The notes: generated from the letters alone by a model not told the origin. A stretch of DNA of 64,000 nt from Echinarachnius parma (GCA_037951105.1 JBAMJV010007737.1:1-64000); one strand, 5' to 3'; counted from the stretch's first letter, positions 1 to 12,335 are shown. Program-made: numbers and translations.

Positions 1-28
1 ATCCCTACGACTGCATAGTATCGAATGA

Positions 29-220
29 TACAGCGTGGTCGTACTGGGGGGGGGGGGGGGGGGGGGTCACGTGAGATATTGGGGTACACTATAACTGTAC
101 GTATTTTTGTTTGGAAACAAAATAACAAGTACATTAATAAGATTATGAGGTGTGAAACCCCTCCCCCTCCCCCCCCCCCCCCACCACCCTCATCAATCCG
201 ACCACGCTACGCCACTGTAT
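29..220. repeat. Poly-G/poly-C inverted-repeat element
   Basis: A run of about 19 G (47-66) and a C-rich run (about 160-190) face each other between related ends (tacagcgtggtcg at 29 and, inverted, cgaccacgct...actgta at 200-219). It looks like a small non-autonomous transposon whose G and C tracts could pair. Confidence 0.4.
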
Positions 221-1121
221 CCACTGTATCCCTTAGCTACGACACCGTGCTCGCACGCTCGTATTATCATAGTAATCGTTAACTAAATGCACATGACAGT
301 TCGGAACATGTTATTTAACGCGCACTGTGAAATTATTTTCAACCAGCGTCAGATGCCTCCTAACTCCTAATCAACTATCATAGACTTGATTTTACCTTTA
401 TGGGCAGGTCTGGACAAAATAACTGATCAATCTTAGTATGTAAGGCCAAGCTAAAACATGTGACAACTTTGCCAATTAGGGAGTCGTGATTTAGTGGAAC
501 TTATAATGAAATATATGTACTTGCGTGTAATTGGATTGACAGGTGAGTGTTTGAATATCGATTTCCTTTTTCGCTATTATATTGGGCAGATTAGCTGATC
601 AACAGTGCACTTTATGATAAAAGCGCAAAATTTGACACATAATTCTGTAGAATAGACCATTCTAAGCAAATTTGGGTATCGACCCACCGTGGAACTTCCC
701 CGATGGCCATGGCCGCCCTTTTTCAGAATGGCTGCCAGTGTGTACATGATCAGCATTATTTCTCACGAATGGAGGGCTAATTTTCACAAATAAAATAAAG
801 GCAGTGATCTGGGGAAATGTAGAGGCTATGAGGTCAAGGGTCACAAAAACTATATACGCAAAAAGGCAAATTTTTGGAATATCTTGAGAATCATGTGCAA
901 AATTGGCAGCAAACATAGTACATGTATGCACCTTATGTCAAAATATGTCATATCAATATAGTAATGGGTCATGCGGTCAAAGGTCAAAGGTCAGAGGTGA
1001 CCATATTCCAAATTGACCGCCATCTATATTAGGTGATAACAGTAGAACTTCAATGGTTTAAAGCATGTATGTATTCAAATATGGCACATAGGCTACATAT
1101 AACGACGTAATGTATCTGTGT
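221..1121. other. No gene seen; AGGTCA half-site cluster
   Basis: Only short chance reading frames. The sole notable content is the set of nuclear-receptor-type half-sites annotated separately. Confidence 0.5.
974..1000 (+). promoter_or_regulatory. Four AGGTCA-like half-sites at one-base spacing (DR1 array)
   Basis: CGGTCA, AGGTCA, AGGTCA and AGGTGA follow each other with single-base spacers. Another DR1 (AGGTCA-A-GGGTCA) lies at 831-843. Perfect DR1 sites bind RXR/HNF4-type nuclear receptors in animals. No nearby gene start supports a role, and a 7-bp microsatellite explains it equally well. Confidence 0.25.
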
Positions 1122-1275
1122 GGGCAGTGGCGTAGGTCCAGGGGTACAGCGGGCATGCCCCCCCCCCCCCCCCCCAAGACATTTAGAAAGGAACTACAAA
1201 TAGGAAGAATCAAGACAGAGCTTGCATGCCCCCAGAAAGTTGTGTCCCCTCCCCCCCCCCCCCCCCCCACCCCCT
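1122..1275. repeat. Poly-C MITE (gtggcgtag type)
   Basis: Begins with the gcagtggcgtaggtccagg motif common at ends of small invertebrate transposons and holds two C tracts (about 1159-1174 and 1250-1268). A related, inverted end (gggtacgccactg) closes the element near 4027. Confidence 0.45.
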
Positions 1276-2195
1276 ATTCACACATACACACAAATTAATA
1301 GTATGCTCTGTTATTCAGTAGGGTAGTGAAGGGAGTACGGGGCAGTAATTTGAGACAAATTGTAACATACATATCATAATTACATAACTTACATACATTA
1401 AAAAATATATGTACATAAAGTGTGCCATCGACATTGTTCCTGTTCCTTAAATCCTTCCCCCTCCCTGACCCCCTCCAACCAAATTGTCAGTACCTACCCT
1501 TTCATCATACATTGGGAATATTGTTTGCATTACAAAAAAGTGATGCACAATGTAAATACAATATTTATCTGATGTAACTTTTTTGCTCACTTAAAAGAAC
1601 ACTGAAACAATTGTAAACAAAATACTAGTGGTCTGCAAAGGAAAGTGTAACACACTGAAGACCTAACCACAGATTGGATTGGAAGTGAACAGGATCAGAA
1701 TTCTGATAACGAAAGTACAAATTAATGAAATTGAATGACAAAAGTGTTAAAATGAATGGGAAAACCGATATTTCAAATCGGAAATTTTTTGCAATTTCAG
1801 CGTAGCGTATAACAACTAACATTTCAATATTCATAATATTAATTATTTCGTTTCAATCTGACATAGTTAAACTGGTGAACTGTAGGGTGAAGAAACAGAT
1901 AAACACAAACAAGTCATTGATCGTTTTAACATTGTAAAAAAACTTGTCGAATCTCTTTGCGCATTTGTACAGCATTGTAAATGCAAAGTGTCGTTTTTAA
2001 CAAAATATTATTCAAATACTTATTCACCTCTGAGAACAGTCGGGAGCTCGCAAAATATCACAAGAGATAAATCCACTTGTTTAAGTTTGGAGATATGCAG
2101 GTTTATCTTGTCGAAATGTGCCAATGGAAAAATTAAAATTAAAACGTTACATTTTGTATTTAAATTGTGAATTTTGTCAACAAATTCGAAAAACT
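1276..2195. other. No gene seen
   Basis: AT-rich with scattered short reading frames on both strands, none with recognisable domains or flanking splice sites. Confidence 0.5.
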
Positions 2196-2652
2196 GGATA
2201 GGTACGTAGTTTTGTAAAGTATTGAGAGTACAGTTTTGGTAAGACTGAATGTTAGTAACCAAAACCTGCATCATTACAGATTTAAAATCAACGCTCATCG
2301 GTTTCAACCATTTTAGATAAAATATTGTGCATGAGATGATTTGTTGAATAGTGAGTAAATAGAGAGATAATCAACAGCTATTCAAAACCTCTTTTGTATT
2401 TTTTTGAAAAGATAAAGCATTTCTACAAAAAAAACGGCTGGTTCAAAATCATCGAACGATTGTGGGGCCCCACAATTGTTACAAAGTCTTATGTTTACGA
2501 AAATTTCAGCCATTTCTGAACTGATTTTTATCAAATAAAGTGCGTTATGTCTTTAAAATTGTATGCTCTTTCGAATTTGACAGTTTTTCATTAGCTCACA
2601 ACAAATTACTTGTTGTAGCTCCCTCTATACCAAAAGTCAACTATCCCTTTAA
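2196..2652. repeat. TTAA MITE family A, copy 1 (5' worn)
   Basis: Shares the family core: a cggctggttcaaaat block, the palindrome tgtggggccccaca, ttcagccatttctgaac, and the terminal motif accaaaactcaactatccctttaa (here ccaaaagtcaactatcccttta). It ends just 265 bp before the V-set exon start. The left terminus is degenerate. Confidence 0.7.
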
Positions 2653-2917
2653 TATTTTAATGAAAAGTGGATTAAGCGCTTTTCTTCATATGTCGAAAAT
2701 TGATGATGTATGAAGGAAAATATGGACTAAATGACCTTATGATATGCACAAATTACCACAAATATGTAAATGAGTTAATTTATAAAGAATAATAATTGTC
2801 TTTATCGTGATCTATGCACCATACTTCACAGGCATGAAAAGTTATTAAAGATCAATATTGCATAATAACGTTTACTCTTGTATAACAAATTTACCGCTGC
2901 ACGGATATAAGCTCTAT

Positions 2918-3284
2918 ATGCAATTTAAACATTTTCCTTATACAGCGCTTGTCTTAACGGTTATTGTGAGTTGTGAAGAAATCGGACAAGCCATTTCGTT
3001 CTTGAAAGGGGATACTGCTGAGCTACCCTGTCAATATGGGGCCGGACAAGTTACATCAACTCTTTGGTTCCATCAGAGGGAAGCTATCTGGGACTTAGTA
3101 ATACAACAAACTTCTGGAGAATCTAAGGTTTATGGAAATGGATATTCATCTCATCGTGTCGATTTACACGACAATTCGCCAACGCTTATGATCAGGAATC
3201 TATCCCTGTCCGATGACGGTTATTATAAGTGCACTGTGTTTGCCTCAGCACCACTGGATGTGTTTTTGAAGTTACGTGTTATTG
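2918..3284 (+). CDS. V-set Ig exon with signal peptide
   Basis: Open from ATG 2918 to a donor (attg|gtaaga) at 3285, ending in phase 1; 122 residues. The N-terminus has a basic start and a hydrophobic core (ALVLTVIVSC, residues 10-19), a plausible signal peptide. An Ig V-type domain follows: B-strand Cys in ELPCQY, core Trp in TLWFHQ, and the F-strand signature SDDGYYKC. Its phase matches exon 12791, so it could splice directly to the receptor's Ig exons, giving a 678-residue product. No other Ig exon was found between 3285 and 12260. A second possible start is an acceptor at 2944-2945 (exon from 2946, phase 1), which would make this an internal exon. It may instead belong to a separate gene. 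An upstream in-frame ATG at 2858 gives a poorer signal peptide. Confidence 0.7.
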
Positions 3285-3516
3285 GTAAGAATATTTTTGT
3301 TTAACTTAAATTCAGAGTCGAAACCATATCATACATGCAACGTTTCGATTTGATTCATTCTAATTATCACCGTGTTCTTATATCATGCATCTATAACCAA
3401 ATCATACAAATTGTTCCGAGGATCATCAACATAATTATGTCGATGATCCTCATCATGTGTGTTGGGAGGCTTGGTACGAACAGTCACGTCATGTTCACGT
3501 TCACGTCACGTGAAGG

Positions 3517-3616
3517 TTTTGTACCTTTTGTGAAACAGGTCACCCAAATCTACGAAGTGTCACGTTCAGGTTCTGTACCTTTTGTGAAACAGGTCACCCA
3601 AATCTACGAAGTGTTG
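3517..3616 (+). repeat. Tandem duplication in the left MULE arm
   Basis: A unit containing gtaccttttgtgaaacaggt and cacccaaatctacgaagtgt occurs twice, about 56 bp apart. The right arm holds it once, so the duplication arose within the left arm. Confidence 0.8.
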
Positions 3617-3787
3617 GGTTACGTGACACAACAGTTTGTAGATATACTATATGCAATTCATGAAAGCTCACGTAAATTGGCGCTTGCGTAAAACAAATTA
3701 ATGTAAATTGTCGTTGAGAAGAGACTAATTCTCGGTAAATTTAATCGTGAACGAACCCGTCCTACCTATACTGTAATATACAATTAT

Positions 3788-4030
3788 AGGCGTACACAGG
3801 CCTGGGGGCTGGGGGATGGACACCCCCTACCCCCATCCCCTCCCCCTTACATAATTCAAGAAATGTCTTGGTCTCGGCCTCGAAATTTGTGACCGGTCCT
3901 GGTCTCGTCCTCGGCTGCGGTCATTTTCTACGGACACCCCCTACCCATACTCCCCCCGCTTACTTCAATTTGTCTGACGAAATATTCCCCCCCCCCCCCC
4001 TACACCCACCCCTGGGTACGCCACTGCCTA
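3788..4030. repeat. Poly-C MITE nested in the MULE
   Basis: G-rich start (cctgggggctgggggatgg), several C-rich tracts and a gggtacgccactg end resemble the 1122-1275 element in inverted form. Boundaries are approximate. Confidence 0.45.
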
Positions 4031-4863
4031 CAAGTACGGTAGCTAGTTCGAATGTCAAATACATTCATTGATTTATTTAATATTGATTGGTTGGTGTGAT
4101 TGTTTCATTATAATGATTGACTGATTAATTGATTGTTTATTAGATTAAATGACTGACTTATAGATTGACTCGATTCAATAACCATAAATAAACACTATTA
4201 ATCAAATCATTGTTTTATTACTTTTAAACTCATTGATCACTGCTGCCACTGCCAGTCACTCACTCACTCACTCACTCACTTTCACAGGCATGCACATACA
4301 ACGCCGTTTAGGGCCAGTACGGTACGCGCAGACGTCGAGCACGGGAACTTCAGGCGTATGCGAACTGAATTGTCCGATGCGTGTAGCAATTCAGCTGGAA
4401 ATCAACATTTGCCAAAATCCACGCACGACACGTCTTTAGAAATACTCCAATAACAAGACAAATAATGCAAGTGGTATGGTTGTACATTACCTAAATGACA
4501 GAACTGCATATTATCGTCTCAGATTACTCTGAATTATGCACGTACATATTATAAACATAATGATTGAAAAGATTTGATAAGGGGGTATCGGCATTTTCGT
4601 CGACATTTTTAAATCTCTTTGTGCGTGTATGTCTAGTCTTAGTAACAAGCGTTCGCAATTTAAAAAATCTTGATTAAACGCTCACGTCACGATTTGGTTA
4701 ACGCGACACTTCGAGTTTTACCGGCGTGGAAAACGACAAATTGTTGGGTCACTTTACCCTACACTTCGTAGATTTGGGTGACCTGTTTCACAAAAGGTAC
4801 AGAACCGTTCACGTGACGTAAACGTGAACGTGACGTGACTGTTCGTACCAAGCCGTGTTGGGA

Positions 4864-5630
4864 CATGTTAGGTTTTCTATAGCTACGTGTACGTACCAAG
4901 CCAATCATACTTATTTATAGTGGTCAGGGTTGGCCGGGAAATACCAGTGGCGGGAATTCCCACCGGTAAATACCGGGAAATACCGCCCGGGAAATAAGGT
5001 GCCCGTCCGGTAAATATGAGAAAAGTGGGAAATATGATTTATTTCTTTTTATTTTCATTGTTTTTACTTAACTTGTTGTTGTTTTACTGCAACTTCTTAT
5101 TCTTTTTTGTGTACATTGTGTTTAGAAATATTCTTCAGCAGGCTGTTAGTCTATCATAATTGTTTGGACCCAGTTTGTCATTAGACAAATTTAAGGAAAA
5201 AGAATTTAGTCTAATATAATAGACTGTCTAAATGCCACTTTGTCTAACACTTACATCATATATATGACAAGGAACTATAAAATAAACACGCTATAAGTAT
5301 TTCCAATATATATCAAGTATTTACATTATTTGGCATTCACCATATAATAAAAACGTAATTTGAAAATTAACAGAAATAGTAATAATGCTATAATATTTAG
5401 TAACAATAACAAATATAATACATTCTGACTTTATACATACCTGTTAAGGCTGATCTGAAATAATAAGAGTCTAATAAACTAGAAATGCATAATATTGTAA
5501 ATGGCTGATCCCTGAAACGATATTGAAGTTTGTCCATGTTCGGTTCTAATTGTTGGCATGGCCAAAATGTATTACTCATTCCGTCTTGTATTATAAGGAT
5601 TCTCATACAAAAATTATAATACTCATACAC
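4864..5630. other. No gene seen
   Basis: Contains a short run of gggaaataccg-like repeats (about 4935-5035) and AT-rich sequence. No domain-bearing frame. Confidence 0.45.
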
Positions 5631-6711
5631 TACACTCTAAATTACAGGGATTTAAAATCTAAATCGTAGCTTGGATTGAAACAAATATAAATACACTTAG
5701 ATTATTTGTAAATCTATGGAGACTTAAAAAGTCGCGCGAAAGCAATTGTTAATCGAAGGCCAAGGTGTGATTTTCAATCCATCAAAGGATTGGAAAATAA
5801 CGCCAGGTTATCGGAGATTTGACGAATGAGAACAGAGATATTTCACACGTGACCTACTGCGGTATTCTGAAGCTCAGTTTTCGCACCCGTGGTCAACATG
5901 GCGGTTTTGTCGGAAGAAGTCCGTAAAATGTGCTTTTCTCCTGTGTGGAACAGTATTATTTGCCTGTGTGGCCATTCATTATTGTCAGAATATTAGTTTG
6001 TAAGACATGTGTGGTTGTTGTTAGGAGCCTGTGTGGCTGTAGGTTAGGCTTTAGGGAAGGAGATGACAGTTTGCGATACGGGTTCGGTTGCCGCGCGAGC
6101 GCTTCGCGTTGAGAGAGCATCACGACGCCGTGAGCTGAGCGGGCTGACGAGGCAGTGAGAGGCTATAACTAAGGTGGATTTAAAAAGTTTTAATCCTAAT
6201 AAGATTAAAATAACCCTTGTTTCAATCCCGCGAAGAGTGAAAAATAAGCTATAAGGATTTATAAAAAAAAATCCAAAAGGGCTTCATTTTTAATCTATCT
6301 GGATTTATATTTTTTTAATCCAACAAAAGATTTATTTTAAATCATGATCGGCTGGTCCCTAACCACAGCCGAAGAAAGATTTAAAAGTAAATCTAATAGA
6401 TTTAATTTCAGTTCAACTGGATTTATTATATTTTAAATCCTTTATGGATTAAAAAAGTTTTAATCCCAATAAGATTGAAATAACCCTTGTTTCAATCCCT
6501 CAAAGAGTGAACAATAAGCTAAAAGGCCCTAAAAGGATTTATAAAACAAATCCAAAAGGGCTTCATTTTTAATCTATCTGGATTTATATTTGTAAAATCC
6601 AACAAAAGATTTATTTTAAATCATGATCGGCTGGTCCCTAACCACAGCCGAAGAAAGATTTAAAAGTAAATCTAATAGATTTAATTTTAAATCCTTGTAA
6701 TTTAGAGTGTA
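5631..6711. mobile_element. TIR DNA transposon (tacactctaaattac ends), non-autonomous
   Basis: Inverted ends tacactctaaattaca-ggattt at 5631 and, reversed, at 6711. The interior has a GC-richer 5' part with an ATG in good context at 5898 (MAVLSEEVRKM..., 32 codons) that looks like a captured gene start, and a 3' part made of two tandem units. No transposase. Confidence 0.65.
6178..6690 (+). repeat. Two tandem copies of a ~267-bp unit
   Basis: Starts such as agttttaatcctaataagat (about 6188) and agttttaatcccaataagat (about 6455) recur, as does catgatcggctggtccctaa. It lies inside the TIR element at 5631-6711. Confidence 0.8.
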
Positions 6712-7089
6712 AATGTGTTAAATACTGCATGCATGGGAATGCATGTTAATTTTCTTAATTAACCGGTGGTTTGTTATTTCAATAGGGTAGATTTGTGAAA
6801 TGATATATAACTGTGTGATACAAGGAACAACTTTGACACAAAGTATTGATTGGGTTACATTCTGCAAAAAGTAGGTGGGGAAACGTGAAAGCTGCTTTTG
6901 GCAAAAAAATGTCTGGCTTGTTACCATATAATTACCATATAATTTATTTTTGTAGGTTTTTTTTGTTTGTTTTTGTTTTTGATAGATTTGTGTAAGCTTG
7001 TTCCATAATGATAACTTTTTTCTTGCAAACGTATTGTACATGATAAGGAATAGCATTATGTTTCGTACACTGAGTTTTGTAAACGTTAT
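6712..7089. other. No gene seen
   Basis: AT- and T-rich spacer between the TIR element and the LINE. Confidence 0.4.
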
Positions 7090-7322
7090 ACATGATGAGT
7101 AATAATAAATACAAAACTGGTCATCAAATATGTAGTTTTTGTTCTGAAAATGTTCCCCCTAGATTAATAAATACAACTTTTACAACTACACCGGGAAGAC
7201 ACGGATCGCGTCGATTTAATTATGTAAAGGCTTTACCATTCAAAATTGCATAGGAGAAATTTTACCATTTAATCACTTTATTTAATGATCAAATTTCTTC
7301 ATTTTTTCAACTTGAAGATTCT

Positions 7323-7610
7323 ATGAATCCATTAGAAATTAAAAATACAATTATTAACCTTCAAAATATTATTCCGTTAGATAATATTGAAGATGGTACA
7401 CCACAGAGTACTTATTATTCGGTTAAGGACTTTAATGAGACATTTGTAAATGATGATTGCTTTTCACTAGTTCACCTTAATAGTAGAAGTATACCCCAAA
7501 ACTTTGATGATCTTGAAATATTTTGTAATGATTTGAAACATAAATTTAAATTAATAGCCATAACAGAGACTTGGTTAAATGATACTTCATTGACTATTTA
7601 TATCAGTTAG
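7323..7610 (+). pseudogene. LINE endonuclease fragment
   Basis: 95 codons with HLNSRSIPQNFDDLE and ITETWLND, the first conserved blocks of APE-type LINE endonucleases. The catalytic remainder is lost to stops and a deletion before 8077. Confidence 0.7.
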
Positions 7611-8076
7611 AATATTATGAATTTATAACAAATCACAAGACAGGAAAGAGGGGTGGGGGAAACAGGTTTGTATATTCATAAATCAATTAAATATAAAGTA
7701 AGAGATGACTTGATGCAACCCACCTCATTTGAACACCTTTTTTTTAATAGAAATACAGGATAAACATAAACATAAATTAATTGGTGTTTAAAGTCTGCTA
7801 AATCTTTATATTATTTTGATACGTTTAATAAAGTTAGAGGTAATATGAAAGTATTGTGGAAACTTAATAATTTATTAAAAAGAAAGGTTAAATGTACAAA
7901 AATTGAATCACTCCATGTAAATAATGACGTGGTAATGGATAATATTCAAATGGCTAATGCATTAAATGACCCACAACCACATGAACAGTTTAAATACTTA
8001 TTTGAATAACTCTAACGCATCTTCTATTTATTTTAAACCAATAACATGAACAAAGATAATTGAAATTGTAAGGAAC

Positions 8077-9553
8077 ATGAAAAGTAATACAAGTCCTGGG
8101 TTTGACTCAATTGATATTCAAGTAATTAAAAAAGTGATAGTAATACTAGCCTCTCCATTATGTAAAATATGTAAATATAGTTTAGAACAAGGTATATTTC
8201 CAAATCAGATGAAAACAGCCCGAATTACTCCAATTCAGAAGAAGGGCCCAAAAGATAGCATGAATAATTATCGACCGATTGCAATACTTCCTATTTTTAG
8301 TAAAATACTTGAAAAATGTATGTACAGTAGATTAATGTCATTTTTTAATGTCAATATGGTTTTAGGCAAGGACACTCCACATCCACTGCAATATTACAAT
8401 TAGTGCAAAATATAAATGAATCAATTAATAAAAAAAAAAGATAAATTACTGTCCGTGTGTATTATCTAAAGCATTTGATATAATTAATCACAATATTCTT
8501 ATTTCCAAACTGTCACATTATGGTATAAGAGGGCTTTCCTTGCAATGGTTCCAGAGTTACTTAGATGCTCGTCAGCAATTTTCACTCTTAAATGGAAATA
8601 ATTCAGAACACAAACCAGTTGAATGTGGAGTGCCCCAAGGATCAATATTAGGACCTCTTTTGTTTTTGATTTATGTAAATGACATACAATATTGTTCTAA
8701 TTTACTTAGATATATATTTGTTGCTGATGATACGTGTATTTATTTATCTGGAAATAATATTGATTCTTTAATATCCACTATGAATATACAGCTACAACTT
8801 ATAGACAATTGGATGCAAGCCAATGACCTAATATTAAACGTTGAGAAAACAAAATTTATGATATTTGGTAATTATAGCAATAATACTTTTAATAATTTAC
8901 AATTACTTTATAGAAATAGTCCTATACAACATGTTAATGAGTTTACATTTTTAGATGTCATAATGGATGAAAAGTTAACATGGAATAGCCATATCTCACA
9001 ATTATGTAGTAAATTAGCGCAGAATATTGGTATACTCAATAAATTACGTGTTTTGTCACAGGATGTTCTTAAAGTAATATGTCATTCATTCATTACATCG
9101 CATATAAGTTATTGTTGTATTATTTGGGGTTTTACCTCACAATTGAATTTAAAGCGAATATATATTTTACAAAAAAGATCAATTCGAATTGTTACACATT
9201 CTCAATATTTATGTCCAACCAAACCATTATTTGTAAAAACAAAGATCCTTTCTATTTATGATATTATTCTATCATACACAGGAAATTGTATGTACTCTTG
9301 CTATCATAGTGAACTACCCCAATCTTTTAGAAATTACTTTAATTTGAATATGATGGTACCTAGTTATGACACTAGAAATAAAAAAAATAATTTCCATCCT
9401 CCATTGATGCGTACTGAAGGAACAAAATCAACCCTATTTTATGAAGGTCCAGTTCTATGGAATAAATTACCCGATAATATAAAAGCCTGTAAATCTCTTA
9501 ATCATTTTAAAAGCTCATACAAACAAGTACTATTGAATAATTTGACAACATAA
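8077..9553 (+). pseudogene. LINE reverse transcriptase, frameshifted
   Basis: First piece 8077-8403: NTSPGFDSI, ITPIQKKGPKDSMNNYRPIA. A broken segment (8403-8540) holds the FDIINHNIL motif (RT block A). The second piece, 8540-9553, has GVPQGSILGPLLFLIYVND, an altered catalytic block FVADDT (usual YADD/FADD), and the C-terminal block ending YEGPVLWNKLPDNIK. At least two frame breaks make it non-functional. Confidence 0.88.
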
Positions 9554-9825
9554 TGCGTTCAAATGTAACACAAACTATCGTTCATTAGTTTGTCCTCTCT
9601 TTTCTTATGCCATATTTTTTTTTTTTTTTGGGGGGGGGTTTGGTTTTTTTCCTCTGTAATTTGAAATTTGTATGTATATTTTGCTTTCAACCTTTGTAAA
9701 TCATGGAGCCTTTCTTGACAAGCCTGTGGCTTCTATTGGCTCCACCACACAATTAATTTGTATGTATACTATTTGATTTGTATTTGCATGTGTTTTTTTA
9801 TGGGGCAATAAATTCAACTCAATTA

Positions 9826-11380
9826 GGTATTCTGGCAATACCCTGACATAATTGGTGACTATGCGTGATTTTCGTGTCAAGTCATATACGGTTGACTCCA
9901 TATAATTAATGTTGGAACATTCTGAACAAAATACACTGACAATAAATTCAAATGACAACAATTATAATATAGGTTTTCGCGATTGTGACAATCAAATTGA
10001 TATAAGGAGCAAACGAATTAGCGCAATTTGCTATCGCCGTGTAAAAGCAGCATTCGAATTCGTAAATAGTCGTTCGAAATCGCGTCTGAGCAAGTTAATT
10101 TGAACAAAGAGCATACCTTTTCATCAATGGTCATTCAAAATCGCACGTAGTTCACGCTGGCGCTACTGCACATTCGCGAATTCGAGTGCCCATTAATGAA
10201 TTATCGTGTCTATTCACGAAACCGTATGCGTATGCATGAATTCGTTTGCACTTTTTCGGAATTTGAAAGACCGATACCAACGATTGCGCGGCAATGCGTG
10301 AATTTGAATGACCTTTAATGAATTCGATTGAAAAAAGTGTAAAATTGAGCGGGAAAACCTATATCAGTTGTCAAACCGTTATGGTAACGTTTAAATCACG
10401 TAGCCCTTGTATCATTATACATAGCGCAAAAAAGATACAGGACACTTGTTAAAGTTGAAATATTTCATACTGATATGCGAATAAATAAACAATACCATAA
10501 CAAATTAAAGGGAATGTATACGCTACCAACGAGGTTAGACATTTAGATATATTCATTCATGCATGACTTTGGCAAAGTCAATTGACACAAGCAATGTATT
10601 TTTTGTTTCAAATATAGTAATCTTTCGAATTAAATGTTAGGTAACATTGGACTAAAAAACAGTGTGTTACATATCGTTACAACGTGATTTGTCACACACG
10701 GACGTGACGTTACATATGCCGCGCGTATGTGAATATTGTAATGATGTTGTCATGATAATGTAATGTAAATGCTATGACGAATGACAAGAGGCTATGATTT
10801 TAATATAAATAACGGCTTTGGAATTTGTAAAAATTGTAAAAGCAAAGAAAGCAAACAAACAAAAATACATTTATGACATTTAAAAAAGAATAACATAAGA
10901 TAATGAATGTTTAATATGTTTTTGGTTTGGATCTCCCCAAATAACATCTGAATGTAAATTGTCAATTACCTAACCCATGCGAATATTTACCTTTGTTGTA
11001 TAACTTTAAAACATTCACAGAACTACAATTACAAAATACAAGATGCAAAGTGAAGTTAAATGATCAACAACATTGGTGCAGCAATTGATATTTCGTTTGA
11101 TGAATCGTTTGTTTTTATTCAAGACTTCCACACCAGGTCCACTGTCGTATTTATACGACAGTAGCATGCATTGAAACCAACTGCACATTGCAATACACAC
11201 TAGTCTAGCTCACATCATTATGAAGGTATATCATTACATACAAATTAAAATTGTATCATACATATTATCAACTCAATAGCTACACAAAAGGCACACATGT
11301 GTCATAAATTTTGCTAAATCATGTATGTATCCTGGCAGATAAGATAATGAAAGCATTCGTTTATCAAACATAAAACTTAA
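9826..11380. other. No gene seen; GAATTCG-rich stretch
   Basis: From about 9970 to 10330 the sequence repeatedly shows gaattcg/cattcgaattcg-like words and is richer in CpG than its surroundings, suggesting an old repeat. The remainder is AT-rich without domains. Confidence 0.4.
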
Positions 11381-11823
11381 AGGAACTACAGCGTCTAGAT
11401 GGCCTAATTTTTACAATCGCCTCTCTATAAGTAATTTTTCCTCAAGAAAAAGAATTTGGCAGTGATTTCCCATGAAATCAATCAATTTGTGGGTAATTAG
11501 TAAATATCTAAATGTCCTGGAAACGCCCCTTTTAAATCGCAAAAATCTGACGTCATCTAAACAACTTCGCCCCGTACACGACGCCTATCTAAATTATGTA
11601 GATGACGTAAGCCGATGAATTGTCAATCACATGTCAATCACGCTGCTGATTTTGTAACCTGGGCGGGGCGTAAACTGGCTGCTAAGTGAGATTTTGCATC
11701 AGAAAATTAGCCTAAAATCACTATTGTGTTTATTTTCAGGGAGTTTTTTTTTTTCGGCAGAACTAGTTTACAAGTCATCAACTATAGAATAAGTACCAAA
11801 GTACGTTGTATTCCTTAGTTCCT
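11381..11823. repeat. TTAA MITE, family B
   Basis: Ends aggaactacagc and, inverted, ttccttagttcct, bounded by TTAA at 11377-11380 and 11824-11827. The interior is GC-richer with two tgacgt-like words. TTAA duplication is typical of piggyBac and Kolobok elements. Confidence 0.65.
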
Positions 11824-12259
11824 TTAAAAAAGATTTGTATTGGCAGCAAAGTGAGGCATCTATGTCACGAATATTGCATGCTGGGATAGATTCCACTGAC
11901 GGCATATTCGATCAAGAACTGTTACCTTATTTAGTCCAAAAGTGATTGTTAATGATCCAGTTGGTCTTTTTTCGTCGGGACAAGGGCAATATGTTGACAA
12001 AATATTGTTTCTTTGATTGGTAAATGCTGAAAATCGTCCGAACCCCTCCTTTAATAAAAACAAAATGTACAATGTTGTACATTAAAGTGGTCCCTGTAAA
12101 GTGTCAGATATTGCACAAAATGACATTTGAGACTTCAATCCTATATCAATATCATTGTAAAATACAATTGAAAGATTTGTGAAAGTTTGAAAGAAAACGA
12201 ACACAGTTTACCTAGTGAAAAAAACGAATATTGAGTTCATATTTTATCACCGAATACTG

Positions 12260-12335
12260 ATGGCCTGCCGTAGATTTGTCGCAGTAATAATCATCCGTTT
12301 GATCTTGATGATATCCGCACCCGTGTATACAGACG
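12260..12335 (+). CDS. Receptor exon 1: signal peptide
   Basis: ATG 12260 opens a 25-codon leader: basic MACRR, a hydrophobic core rich in Val, Ile and Leu, then a polar APVYTD end, typical of a secretory signal. The donor is gacg|gtacgg at 12336, phase 1, and joins exon 12791 to give a Val at the junction. An in-frame ATG exists at 12215, but the shorter start gives the better signal peptide. The reading frame runs on into the intron to 12517, which I take as fortuitous. Confidence 0.7.

Larger units (their letters stand above)
3468..4854. mobile_element. Mutator-like non-autonomous element with 9-bp target duplication
   Basis: Long terminal inverted repeats of over 100 bp start ggcttggtacgaacagtcac on the left and reappear inverted at the right end. 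The flanks are identical 9-mers, gtgttggga, at 3459-3467 and 4855-4863. Long TIRs with a 9-bp duplication are typical of Mutator-like elements (MULEs). No transposase frame is present. A poly-C MITE sits inside. Confidence 0.75.
7090..9825 (+). mobile_element. CR1/Jockey-superfamily LINE, degenerate
   Basis: Order of remnants: an N-terminal stretch with a CxxC (about 7097-7320), an AP-endonuclease fragment (HLNSRS...ITETWL, 7323-7610), reverse transcriptase pieces and a CR1-like C-terminal region. The 3' end closes with gcaataaattcaactcaatt. The endonuclease interior is mostly missing and the frame is broken several times, so it is dead. It separates the V-set exon from the rest of the receptor. 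Confidence 0.85.

Noticed and set aside
3335..3691. 118-codon frame after the V-set exon
   Set aside because: It runs through the MULE terminal repeat, and its repeated peptide reflects the tandem DNA duplication.
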